Shown here: positions 50,106 through 59,100 of the stretch, one piece after another
Numbering within the stretch: position 1 is the stretch's first letter
How the letters are laid out: each line of letters begins with the position of its first letter
NCBI RefSeq assembly: GCF_004216775.1
Contig: NZ_SGXF01000001.1
Location: 174,828-238,827, forward strand
Direction of reading: 5' to 3'
Source: Cuneatibacter caecimuris
GTDB taxonomy: Bacteria; Bacillota; Clostridia; Lachnospirales; Lachnospiraceae
DNA: 64,000 nucleotides
Made by a program: the position numbers and the translations under genes
The notes under the pieces: generated by a model
What the model was told of the DNA's origin: nothing
What the model saw: the letters and a program-made list of their open reading frames with translations, nothing else
The model's database searches: none

Positions 50106-50765
50106 TCACCATTCTTTTTCGATTGCTTTTCTCAGTTCTTCCACCTGGCGCTTGAGCATCTCATTTTCTATTTGAAGCTGGTTAATGCTGTCCAGAACAG
50201 GGTCCGGCAGGTGTACCTGGTCCATCTCACTGCGGGGGATTTTTACATTATCCCGTTTTACGATTCTGCCCGGAACTCCCACCACTGTGGAATTAGGCGG
50301 AACCGGCTTGAGCACCACTGATCCGGCCCCGATCTTGGAATTGGAGCCGATGGTAAAAGACCCCAGCACTTTTGCCCCTGCGCTGATCATCACGTTGTCT
50401 TCCACCGTGGGGTGCCGTTTCCCTTTCTCTTTTCCCGTGCCTCCCAGAGTCACTCCCTGGAACAGCGTCACATTATCTCCGATCACAGCTGTTTCTCCGA
50501 TAATCACACCGCTGCCATGATCGATAAACAATCCTTCGCCGATTTCTGCGCCGGGATGAATTTCAATCCCCGTTTTGCGCACCATCTTCTGGGACAGCCA
50601 CCGCGCCCAGAAATAATGCTTTTTTAAATACCAGCGATGGGCCAGCCTGTAGGCCAGAATCGCCTTAAAACTGGGATACAGGATCACCTCCATAGTGCTC
50701 TTAATCGCCGGATCCCGTTCCCGTATGACAGCCGCTTCTTTTTTAATATAGCGGATCAATCCCAT
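50106..50765 (-). CDS. cysE: Serine O-acetyltransferase
   Basis: 219 residues. Helical N-terminus (IKKEAAVIRERDPAIKSTME), then the left-handed beta-helix with IEIHPGAEIGEGLFIDHGSG (catalytic Asp-His) and GVTLGGTGKEKGKRHPTVED, closed by VVGVPGRIVKR. It makes O-acetylserine from serine and acetyl-CoA, the first step to cysteine. A helical C-terminal tail (residues 195-219, NQLQIENEMLKRQVEELRK) is coiled-coil-like. First gene after the T-box, so cysteine supply and charging are controlled together. Confidence 0.95.
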   Translation of the reverse strand: MGLIRYIKKEAAVIRERDPAIKSTMEVILYPSFKAILAYRLAHRWYLKKHYFWARWLSQKMVRKTGIEIHPGAEIGEGLFIDHGSGVIIGETAVIGDNVTLFQGVTLGGTGKEKGKRHPTVEDNVMISAGAKVLGSFTIGSNSKIGAGSVVLKPVPPNSTVVGVPGRIVKRDNVKIPRSEMDQVHLPDPVLDSINQLQIENEMLKRQVEELRKAIEKEW

Positions 50766-50779
50766 TCCTCATCTCTCCT

Positions 50780-50857
50780 CCCAGCGGCGCAGCTCCGCCG
50801 CAGTGCAATCCCCCGGAGGGTTTTGTTTCACAGGGAACGCAGTTTCCTATGAAAAAA
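50780..50857 (+). repeat. Dispersed structured repeat, partial copy between T-box and cysE
   Basis: Carries CCCCCGGAGGGTTTTGTTTCA, split here only by a few changes from other copies, and the hairpin CAcAGGGAAC/GTTTCCTATG, but lacks the AGAGTCCGG hairpin. It lies in the transcribed cysE leader after the T-box terminator. Confidence 0.65.
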
Positions 50858-50863
50858 CAGAAA

Positions 50864-51099
50864 GCCCTCCACCCCAAAGAGGCGAAGGACCGCGGTTCCA
50901 CTCTTAATTCAGGGCATATGCCCTCTTTACACAGATAACGGCTGCTTCTACCGTACCAGGCTACTCCTGCTTTCACCTGGTCAGCTCCCGGACGCACTTC
51001 TCATACCCGCTGCCGGTTCTGCTCTCAGCCGGTGACAGATCCTCTCTGAGGCGCTCTGATATGATACTCTTTCCGTTCTTCGCTTTTTGCTTACCATAT
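50864..51099 (-). promoter_or_regulatory. T-box riboswitch (tRNA-Cys responsive) upstream of cysE-cysS
   Basis: On the minus strand the T-box sequence AGAGTGGAACCGCGG lies at 50890-50904. A competing terminator pairs GTCCTTC with GGAGGGC (50864-50890), followed by TTTCTGTTTTTT. Stem I upstream contains GAAGTGCG, in which TGC (50994-50996) can serve as the Cys specifier. Uncharged tRNA-Cys would stabilise the antiterminator and allow cysE-cysS transcription. Apart from this and the repeat, 50766-51124 holds nothing else. Confidence 0.9.
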
Positions 51100-51128
51100 A
51101 GTCTATGCAAAATACCACGTTTTGTCAA
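51100..51128 (-). promoter_or_regulatory. Promoter of the T-box/cysE operon
   Basis: Minus-strand TTGACA (51123-51128, overlapping the ispF stop) and TAGACT (51100-51105), 17 bases apart. Confidence 0.65.
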
Positions 51129-51601
51129 GTCTTTTCTTGAAGCAGCGCAATCGCCTGGGCCGCCATCCCTTCCCCGCGCCCGGTAAATCCCATTCCCTCC
51201 TCTGTGGTGGCTTTTACACATACCTGGTCTTTTCTGATCCCCAGGGTTTCCGCTATATTTTCTTCCATCTGCTCCCGATAAGGCGCCAGCTTAGGCTTCT
51301 GCGCGATTACAGTGGCATCAATATTCCCCACCGCATATCCGCTCTCCTCCAATAGCTTCCCCACATGGGCCAGCAGTCTCAGGCTGGAAATCCCCGCATA
51401 GGCAGGTTCCGTATCCGGAAAATGCTTTCCGATATCCCCCAGCGCCGCCGCTCCTAAAAGCGCGTCCATCACCGCGTGAAGAAGCACATCCGCATCTGAA
51501 TGCCCCAGAAGCCCTCTTTCATAAGGGATCTTTACTCCCCCCAGGACCAGGTCCCGGCCTTCTGTCAATTTATGCACATCATATCCCATTCCGATTCTCA
51601 T
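51125..51601 (-). CDS. ispF: 2-C-methyl-D-erythritol 2,4-cyclodiphosphate synthase
   Basis: 158 residues. [12 protein letters not shown] carries the zinc Asp and His, [20 protein letters not shown] the second His, and [19 protein letters not shown] follows; [17 protein letters not shown] closes the fold. The ATG at 51599-51601 has AAGGGGAG upstream; the longer open frame to 51850 is not related to the family. It cyclises CDP-methylerythritol phosphate in the MEP isoprenoid pathway. Confidence 0.95.
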   Translation of the reverse strand: MRIGMGYDVHKLTEGRDLVLGGVKIPYERGLLGHSDADVLLHAVMDALLGAAALGDIGKHFPDTEPAYAGISSLRLLAHVGKLLEESGYAVGNIDATVIAQKPKLAPYREQMEENIAETLGIRKDQVCVKATTEEGMGFTGRGEGMAAQAIALLQEKT

Positions 51602-51627
51602 GGTTTCTCCCCTTTCATACTTCTGCT

Positions 51628-52575
51628 CTATACAATGAATCTCAATTTCTTCTTCTGGCAAGTCACCGCAAAATCCTGCTGATGCCCGCAGGACTCCCCA
51701 TCTGCGTGGACAGCCAGAGGACGGTCCATATGAACGCGTGCTTCTCTGCATCTGTAAAAATGTACGCCGCGGAAGATACCGTGGCGGCCGAACTTGGCGG
51801 ACAGCACCGCCGGCACCATCTTCAGTTTGCTCATATTCTCCATCACGCACAGTTCCAGCAGCCCGTCTTCCGGGTCCGCCTTGGGCCCGAACATGAATCC
51901 CCCGCCTTCATATTTCAAATTATGGGCGGATAAAAAGAGCATATTCTTCAATTTGATTTTTCTGGCGCCGTCCAGCACCAGTGTCCCCTGGGCCGGTTTC
52001 GCCAGAGCCCATTGCTTCAGGCCGATCACAAAATATGCCAGCTTCCCCATATGTACTTTATTCAGAAAACGCTTGGCCGCGGAATCCAGCAGATTATGGC
52101 AGATCGCCGCGTCCCAGCCGATTCCGGCGCTGACGGCAAACCGCCTGTAAGCCGCCGGATACAGCCCTGTGGCGGCTATCCCATAATCCACAACCCTGTA
52201 ATGCTTCGGGTGCAGAATCCGTTCCAGCATTTTCATGGGATTGCTCTCCAGCTTCATCCCTCTGGCAAAATCATTGCCGGAACCGCACTGAATATAGCCT
52301 ATTGTCACAGGCTGTTTCAATGTCAGTCCCTGGATCACCTCGTTCAGCGTCCCATCCCCTCCCAGAACCGCAATGATACACGGTTTCCGGCCTTCTTCCC
52401 CTCTGCAGCCGGTCAGCTGCCTGGCAAAGCCTTCCGCATCGCCTGGGGCAGACGTCATATGCAGACCATATTCCACGCCCTGTTCCTTCAGTTTCTGTTC
52501 CACCTGGTTCCATATTTTTCTTCCCCGGCCGCACCGGGAATTGGGATTCACGATAAATTCCAGCATCTCGGCCAC
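51628..52575 (-). CDS. Diacylglycerol kinase-like lipid kinase (DagK/YegS family)
   Basis: 315 residues. [18 protein letters not shown] at the N-terminus and [19 protein letters not shown] near residue 66, the GGDGT nucleotide-binding motif. The C-terminal beta domain contains [12 protein letters not shown] and [12 protein letters not shown], both family hallmarks. It phosphorylates diacylglycerol or a related lipid at the membrane. It lies 26 bases upstream of ispF, same strand. Confidence 0.9.
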   Translation of the reverse strand: MAEMLEFIVNPNSRCGRGRKIWNQVEQKLKEQGVEYGLHMTSAPGDAEGFARQLTGCRGEEGRKPCIIAVLGGDGTLNEVIQGLTLKQPVTIGYIQCGSGNDFARGMKLESNPMKMLERILHPKHYRVVDYGIAATGLYPAAYRRFAVSAGIGWDAAICHNLLDSAAKRFLNKVHMGKLAYFVIGLKQWALAKPAQGTLVLDGARKIKLKNMLFLSAHNLKYEGGGFMFGPKADPEDGLLELCVMENMSKLKMVPAVLSAKFGRHGIFRGVHFYRCREARVHMDRPLAVHADGESCGHQQDFAVTCQKKKLRFIV

Positions 52576-52657
52576 CTCTGCTTTTGTATTTATCTTATTT
52601 TAACACATTTTTTATCAAAAATCATTATGGAACACTTGTTTTTTTCTTTTCTCTCAA

Positions 52658-53431
52658 TCATCTGCTGAGCCTTTTCCTGAATAAGGCCAAAGAAATAAAA
52701 TAGAACGCCGCCACTAACCCAATACACCAAATCATAGCGATAAGAAATGTACCTGTGTCTATCGGATTGCCCAACAGCGCATTTCTCATTGTGTCAATAA
52801 TCGGCGTCATAGGCTGGTATTCAGCGAATATTCCCAATACTTTTGGCATAGTTTCTGTTGGTACAAACCCGGAACTTAAATAAGGCAAAATAACTGCCAG
52901 GGCGGACAGAGAGCTGGCCCCCTCCGCGCTGTTCGCCGCCACCCCTACGATCACAGACAGCCAGGACAATGCTAAAATAACTGCAATCAGTAAAATAAAA
53001 ACGACACACCAGCCTGTCAGGCTGGCGGCGGGCCGGAATCCTACCAGCATTGCTGTAATCAAGACCACTGCTGAGGTTAAAAGACTCCGTACGGCGGCCT
53101 CCAAAACATGCCCGTTTAATATAGAAACTCTGCGAATGGGCAGGGTGCTGAATCTGTTGATGATTCCGCTGGTCACGTCTCTGTTCATTAAAATAGCTGT
53201 GGTAGTAGAGCACTGGCCGATACACTGAAGCAAAATGCCTGGAACGATGTAATTTACATAGGAAGTACCGCCTACATGGATTAAATTCCCAAACAAAAAA
53301 ACAAACAGCAGCATCATCAGGGCCGGAAGCATCACGCTTGTCAGAAAGGTATCCGGGTTTCTTTTAGAAAGCAATATACAGCGTTTTGCGATCGTTACTG
53401 TATCATTATAACGTTTAGAATCATTTCTCAT
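52658..53431 (-). CDS. ABC-2 exporter permease (DrrB-like)
   Basis: 257 residues, six membrane segments, with MNRDVTSGIINRFSTLPIRR near residue 83, the conserved ABC-2 intracellular motif, and YLSSGFVPTETMPKVLGIFA near 180. It overlaps the ATPase gene by 11 bases. With it, it forms a DrrAB-type exporter for hydrophobic compounds. Substrate unknown. Confidence 0.87.
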   Translation of the reverse strand: MRNDSKRYNDTVTIAKRCILLSKRNPDTFLTSVMLPALMMLLFVFLFGNLIHVGGTSYVNYIVPGILLQCIGQCSTTTAILMNRDVTSGIINRFSTLPIRRVSILNGHVLEAAVRSLLTSAVVLITAMLVGFRPAASLTGWCVVFILLIAVILALSWLSVIVGVAANSAEGASSLSALAVILPYLSSGFVPTETMPKVLGIFAEYQPMTPIIDTMRNALLGNPIDTGTFLIAMIWCIGLVAAFYFISLALFRKRLSR

Positions 53432-54371
53432 TGAACTTACCCTCTCTTTCAGAAATCATGGTTAAAAATACGTCTTCTAAATCTGGCGCCAGCTGTGAAA
53501 ACTCCCGGATTTTGACCTGATTTTCATAAAGCCCGTGAAAAATCAGCGCCAGTGTATCCGCTTTTCCATCTGTATAAACAGTAAGCTGATGCTCTTCTGA
53601 AACAGAAGCGGTCTTATAATGTTTCAGAATCTGCTTTGCATTTTCCAGACTTTCTGCATCTTCAAATATGAATTTTACAGCCCCGTCAAGAAGATAGGCT
53701 TTCAGCTCCTCCGCCGTACCCTCAGCGATAATTTCTCCCCGGTCCAGTATTGCGATAATATCCGCCAGCTGTTCGGCCTCTTCCAGATACTGGGTAGTCA
53801 AAAAAATTGTGACCCCGGAACGTTTTAATTCTCTGATCAATTCCCACATACTGTGCCTGCTCTGGGGATCCAGCCCAGTTGTCGGTTCATCCAGGAAAAT
53901 CAATTTGGGATTCCCTACCAGGCTCATGGCAATGTCCAGTTTTCGTTTCATCCCGCCTGAATAGGTGGAAACGGCCTGATTGGCCGCGCCAGACAATTCA
54001 AAATAATTCAGCAGTTCCAGGGCTCTCTTTTCCGGTTCGGCCAAATGGCGCAGCCTGCCCATAATCACCAGATTTTCTTTTCCCGTCAGAGCGTCGTCCA
54101 CAGCAGAAAACTGGCCGGTCAGACTGATTACCTCACGCACTTTTTCAGGCGATTTTAACACATCGTGTCCTTCAATCAGAACTTCTCCCCCATCTGCCTT
54201 GATCTGACCGGTCAGGATCCGGATGGTCGTTGTTTTCCCCGCGCCATTAGAACCCAAAAGAGCATACACGGTTTTTCCCGGCACGGAAAAATTCACCTGG
54301 CTCAGCACTTTTTTATTCCCATAGCTTTTCTTTAGGGATGATACGCAAATTGACATATTTTGTTTTAACAT
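53421..54371 (-). CDS. ABC exporter ATP-binding protein (DrrA-like)
   Basis: 316 residues from the ATG with AAGGAG upstream. Walker A LLGSNGAGKTTTIRIL near residue 37, signature STYSGGMKRKLDIAM, Walker B LIFLDEPTTGLDP and H-loop FLTTQYLEEAEQLAD, where the usual His is Gln, as in many DrrA proteins. The C-terminal domain (220-316) is the DrrA-specific extension. A 21-base dyad lies 18 bases upstream of the ATG. Confidence 0.9.
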   Translation of the reverse strand: MLKQNMSICVSSLKKSYGNKKVLSQVNFSVPGKTVYALLGSNGAGKTTTIRILTGQIKADGGEVLIEGHDVLKSPEKVREVISLTGQFSAVDDALTGKENLVIMGRLRHLAEPEKRALELLNYFELSGAANQAVSTYSGGMKRKLDIAMSLVGNPKLIFLDEPTTGLDPQSRHSMWELIRELKRSGVTIFLTTQYLEEAEQLADIIAILDRGEIIAEGTAEELKAYLLDGAVKFIFEDAESLENAKQILKHYKTASVSEEHQLTVYTDGKADTLALIFHGLYENQVKIREFSQLAPDLEDVFLTMISEREGKFNEK

Positions 54372-54389
54372 ATTATTTCTCCTTTTTAT

Positions 54390-54410
54390 ATACGTACTGA
54401 ATGAATGTAT
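54390..54410. promoter_or_regulatory. Candidate TetR operator before drrAB-like operon
   Basis: A 21-base site of the form ATACGTAC...GAATGTAT; its reverse complement-related partner at 55193-55213 differs at only two positions. The arms ATAC/GTAT are inverted. Confidence 0.6.
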
Positions 54411-54534
54411 CATGGGATAATAGAAGCAGGCTTACTCCATTGTTAATATTCTTATTCATGAGAAGTCTGCTTACTCTGACCCAGCGCAATGCCGCTTTAC
54501 AACTATATATCCCATTGCGGCGTGCGTCCGGATT

Positions 54535-55179
54535 TTAATTATTCAACTCTGAAAAATAAGGCAGTGACAGAAGCATATCTCTCAGCTCCTGATCATACAT
54601 CGGCAGCCCCATTTTTGAAAACATTTCAAATATAAATGCCAGCCTCCGCTCTATTTCTTGAGGAGAAGCCGGGAAAACAGAAGGGATCATCCATATGTCC
54701 AGCAGGACTAACAGCTCTGACAGCTCTTTTGCATACTCAGTATGAATAGAGCCGTCTTTTTGCCCTTCCTCAATGAGTTCCTGCCAATAGGGGCATAACA
54801 AGCGGCGGTTGGTTTCGATCATCCTTGCCAGGACATGGGGGTTTTTCAGAAGCGGCACAGCCTGCCTTGTGATCTCCACCTGGGCTTTATCGGATTGATT
54901 TAATATAATTGCCATTTTCATTTTTTGTAATCCTGTTAAATCTGTACGCTTTTTTACCGCCTCAAATGGGTTATTATCGCGAAACATCTTTTCCCCTAAG
55001 GCGTCCATAATTTCATCTTTTGATTTGAAATGATGATAAATTGCTCCTTTCGTCAGGCCGCCCAATTCATCCACAATATCTTGTATCGTCGTGTTGTCAT
55101 ATCCTTTTTCGAGAAACAGCCTTTGAGATACTTCCAATATTTTCTCTACAGTCACCTCTGGATATTTGTTTCTTGCCAT
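54535..55179 (-). CDS. TetR family regulator
   Basis: 214 residues from the ATG at 55177-55179 with GGAGGC upstream. HTH: EVSQRLFLEKGYDNTTIQDI and GLTKGAIYHHFKSKDEIMDA (residues 15-60). A helical ligand domain follows. It precedes the ABC exporter genes on the same strand; the two nearly identical 21-base dyads in front of each unit argue for local repression. Confidence 0.9.
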   Translation of the reverse strand: MARNKYPEVTVEKILEVSQRLFLEKGYDNTTIQDIVDELGGLTKGAIYHHFKSKDEIMDALGEKMFRDNNPFEAVKKRTDLTGLQKMKMAIILNQSDKAQVEITRQAVPLLKNPHVLARMIETNRRLLCPYWQELIEEGQKDGSIHTEYAKELSELLVLLDIWMIPSVFPASPQEIERRLAFIFEMFSKMGLPMYDQELRDMLLSLPYFSELNN

Positions 55180-55192
55180 ATCTGCCTCCAGT

Positions 55193-55213
55193 ATACATTC
55201 ATTCCGTATGTAT
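55193..55213. promoter_or_regulatory. Candidate TetR operator before its own gene
   Basis: ATACATTC...GTATGTAT, 21 bases, 13 bases upstream of the regulator ATG. Read on the minus strand it matches the site at 54390-54410 in 19 of 21 positions. Confidence 0.6.
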
Positions 55214-55285
55214 GAAGCATAAGGCACTGCATGGAATTTGTCAATGTTTTTTTGCATTCAGAAGGTCCTGTGGTTCCTCATCACA

Positions 55286-55317
55286 AACGCCGGCCAGAAA
55301 AAACTCTGGCCGGCGTT
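55286..55317. terminator. Strong bidirectional hairpin after the pectinase gene
   Basis: A perfect 13-bp stem AACGCCGGCCAGA/TCTGGCCGGCGTT with a 6-base loop. T-rich DNA follows on the plus side and a short GTTTG on the minus side. Confidence 0.75.
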
Positions 55318-55344
55318 CACCGCTTTTTACAGCAATATCAAAGA

Positions 55345-56079
55345 TCAATTATTCTTTTTTCTTTTTCTCGCCGCGATCTCCATGGCTGCTGCTGAGCCGA
55401 TTACCGCCATCAGCGCAATCACCGTCACAAGGACAAACCATCTGGCGCCCGTGGCATCTCCTGTACCCGGTGTTGAAGAAACCAGCGCCTCTATCGCTTC
55501 ATTCAAAGCTTTCGTGGCAGCGTCCACCTCTTTCTGCGTCTTGGCTGTCATCGCCTTCTTCGCTGCTTCTAAAGCAGCTTTCATCTTTGCATAGCTCTCA
55601 GATGTATAATCTGATGCTTTCAGCGCTTCTGCTCTTCCGATTGCTTTCTCCAGCCCTGCGGTGTCGATTTTTATTTCGGCATCTGAACTGCTGCTTTCGG
55701 ATTCGCCGGGTTCTGTGGCATCCGAGCTGCTCTCGGATTCGCTGGGCTCTGTGGCATCTGAACTGCTCTCCGTTTCATTGGGCTCCGTTGCGTCCGTGCT
55801 GCTCTCCGTTTCACTGGGTTCTGTCGCGTCCGTGCTGCTCTCCGTTTCACTGGGTTCTGTCGCGTCCGTGCCGCTCTCAGTTTCACTGGGTTCTGTGGCG
55901 TCCGTGCTGCTCTCGGATTCACTGGGCTCTGTCACATCTGTGCTGCTCTCGGATTCACTGGGCTCTGTCACGTCCGTACTGCTCTCGGATTCACTGGGCT
56001 CTGTTTCCTCTGTGCTGCTCTCCGGTTCGGTCTCAGCAGGCGCCAGCGCGTCGATCAGGTCATTCAGTTCTTGAGCCAT
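55345..56079 (-). pseudogene. C-terminal part of the pectinase: repeat stalk, FIVAR domain and wall anchor, cut off by a stop
   Basis: The frame is the same as in the large gene upstream, with only TAG and 20 sense codons between. The 244 residues contain the end of a FIVAR helix bundle (MAQELNDLIDALAP), a Ser/Glu/Thr/Asp stalk of about nine 12-residue units (TEPSESESSTDV type), a second FIVAR module (AIGRAEALKASDYTSESYAK), then TPGTGDATG, a hydrophobic helix and KKRKKNN-like basic tail (RKRKKNN). The last three are a sortase-type anchor with an atypical PGTG motif. The ATG at 56077-56079 has no good ribosome site, so independent translation is doubtful. Confidence 0.8.
55690..56040. repeat. 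Coding tandem repeat, 36-bp units
   Basis: About nine head-to-tail 36-bp units encode a 12-residue acidic Ser-rich motif. Units differ by single-base changes (Thr/Ser, Val/Ala, Asn/Ser). Slippage between units could change stalk length. Confidence 0.85.
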
Positions 56080-56139
56080 CTGCGTTACTTCATCCTGGCT
56101 TCCGTTTTCCAGCAGGCCCTTTGCTTTTTCCAGAGCCTT

Positions 56140-59100
56140 CTACACCAGAGCATAGCTTTCCGCCGTCCACTCTTCCGGATTCAGAGCCTCTGCTCTTGCT
56201 ATCGCTGCCTCCAGAGCAGCTGTATCCACTTCTTCCTGTCCCATGGTGCGGATCACCATAGAGCACAGGCGGCTGTTGGAACCGGTGGTCTCAAAGCTGA
56301 TTTTTCCATCGGTTACTGTCACTTCGTAGATTCCGACTGTATATTCATTCTTGGAATTCCTTATGCTGACCTCAACTGTTCCGTTCAAAGTACCTTTCAC
56401 TGTACTGGAACCGGTATTCGTGCCGCCTATCATTTCCACCTGATATTTTCCATTGGGCACATCTGCCACAAAGGTCTGGCCGTCTGTCAGTGCAAAGTCT
56501 GTGTATACCAGCTTGGGCACTGTGCCGTCGCCAAAGGTGTATTCCTCAGTCCGTCCCTGAATCTTGGCGCTGCCGTCCAGGAAACCATAACCCTTTTCTT
56601 TGGTATAGGTAACGCCCAGCTTATCGGCTGTATTAGTTCCGCCCTTCTTGTTGACAGTAATGCCGGTCCATCCGTCTGCCACCCGCTTGCTGTCAATACC
56701 AAAGTCGAACTTATAAACTGACTTGTAGTCCACTCGTACTGTAATCTGAACCGGATAATCTCCGTACTCTTCCAGAATTCCGTTTACCGTATAGGTTCCT
56801 GCTTTATCCAGGTCCACCGGGGAGTTTTCCACATCCCATTTCACTGCTGTTTTTACCCCTGTTTCCAGAGCTGTATTCACAGTCACCTGGGCCGGCAGTT
56901 TCGCGGCATAATCTTCTCCCTGTTCTACTGCCACAGGATTGATGACGCCTACTTCTTTTACATAATCTTTCAGGATTTCCACCTGCATTTCAGGCTGTTC
57001 CGCAAGGCCTTCTACCGTACCCTTTACTGTGTAAACGGCAGGAGCCTCAATCTCCACCTGCGTCAGATCCCAAACTACTGTTTTCTTTTCAGAAGTCTTA
57101 TTGGCATAAAGCACTTCAACCTCTGTTGGCAGCAGCTTCTGGATCTCCTCTACAGCAGTTCCGATTGTCACCTGCACCTTTTTAACAGGCGTAAAGCTTT
57201 CCACATAGTTTTCGATTACAGTCAGCTTCAGAGCCACCGGCCCGTAACCTGCCACATAGGCGGTGATATCATAAGTCCCAACCTGGTTGAGGTCTGCTTT
57301 AGACAGATCCCAGGTAACGTCAACCTCTTTCTGTCCGTTTTCAACCTTTACGGTATCTCCTAATGTTTCAAGGACTTTTTCCACAGCAATGCCTCTTGCA
57401 AATTCAGGCACTGTGAATTCCGGTTTTTCTGTAATCTCTTCTGCTGTGGACAAAGTAACTGGTCTGGACATATAAGAAGTCTTACCGTCCACAACTGCCG
57501 CTACTTTATAGGAATATGTTCCTGCTTCCAGTCCGGTATCCGTATAGGAATAAGCTGTGGGCGCCGGATCTGCCTTACGGCTGATTTCCAGGCCGCTGAA
57601 ATAAAGGAAACCATTCTGGGCAGTTTTACTGCTGGTATTCGTGATATTCAGAACGCCGTCAGTCACCTCTACCTCTGCGGTAAGAGCGGTTTCAGTATTT
57701 TTCACTGAGTTTCCGAGGCGGATATCCTCCAATGCCGTTCCTTCCACTGCAAACTGATTGTACTGGCTTCCGGATCCGTTCATGGTATGAACTGTTACGG
57801 TATAAGTGCCGTTGGGAACTTTTACTGCAAATTCCGCAGGAGTCTCGTCTCCGGCGCTAACGAAAAACAGCACGCAGTCATTATACATGTCTTTCAGCTC
57901 TCCGGTATCCGCGCTGTATTTCTTGTCTGCCGGAGACAGCTTCAGAGATGCTTCTGTAAATCCGTAGGTTCCGCTGGTTTCAAAGCTTTCGCTCTCCGCG
58001 TTGATCTTGGTCCAGCCTTCCTGCGTCTTCTGGGAACCAAAGTCAAAACGATATTCTACAGCTTCCTGATCACCGTTGCCAGCGTCTACTGTACCGATTT
58101 TCGTATAAATGCCGTCCGCTCCCGCCCGGTATACTTCATATCCGGTCACCTCATGCCCGTTGACGCCGTCATTGGCAGGTGTGAAGGAGAAGCTTACGGA
58201 ATTGGGTGTGGATTTGCCATGTTCTGCGGTCAGCTGGGCTGTCACCAGGCCTTCTGATACCAGGTAATCTGTATGGGCGGGCTGGTTATAGCCTACGTTC
58301 TGCCATGCCACTGCTTCACGGTAAGCCCGGTTTTCCAGGGCGCAGGGCACTACATAATCTGTCTGGATGGTTGTGGAGTAAATTCGGATCCTGCTGTCAT
58401 CCGCGCTGCTGCGGCAGATGATCTCATCTCTCCAGTCGCCCAGGATATCCGCTGCCAGGCCGGGATTTCCTTTTGTTCCATTGCTGCTGAAAATCGCTTT
58501 GGAATTCAGCAAGTCTACTTCTTTGTTATTTTCGTAATCCCATTTTGAGATCACTACAGATACCGGCGTCTCAGTCTTCTGAATGTATTCATGATCCAGC
58601 ATCTCGCAGAGCAGGTCGCCGTCCCAGTAAATGGTGAAGTTGGACGCCGGAGATACCTTTTCTGACAATGTCACCAGATTACTCAGTGTGGATGCAGTGC
58701 TGTAAACGCCGCCGTTTCTGGAATTCCAGGAAGGCTCGGAGCCCACATAGGATGGAGGCGCGATGGCCCAGAATTCTGCTCCCGGCGCGGTGGGGTCAAT
58801 ATCTCCCGCTACGCCTCGTCCGGTGTCTTTGCCCACGGCATAGCCCATCAGGATTTCTCCTGTTTCTGCATCATGGATTTCCACGTCATACTTTACAATA
58901 TCTTCATGAACCTGCATCACTTCCAGGCCCGGGTTCCAGGGAACCCAGTCGGAAACATGCATCGCGTCTCCGTGCTTCAAACCTGTGGTATATTTTACCG
59001 TCAGGTCATGCTCCAGGGTCAGAGAACCGTAAATGATTTCGTCTCTTCCGTCATTGTCCACGTCCGCTACTGCCAGGTTGTGGTTGCCCTGGCCGGCGTA

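Noticed and set aside
51602-51850. N-terminal extension of IspF
   Set aside because: It overlaps the lipid kinase gene and has no counterpart in the IspF family; the ATG at 51601 has a good site.
55690-56040. 36-bp repeats as a possible CRISPR array
   Set aside because: The units are directly adjacent with no spacers, in frame, and encode a regular 12-residue protein repeat.
55041-56261. 406-codon plus-strand frame rich in Cys, Trp and Arg
   Set aside because: It runs across the TetR gene end and the repeat array in antisense; the repeats explain the open frame.
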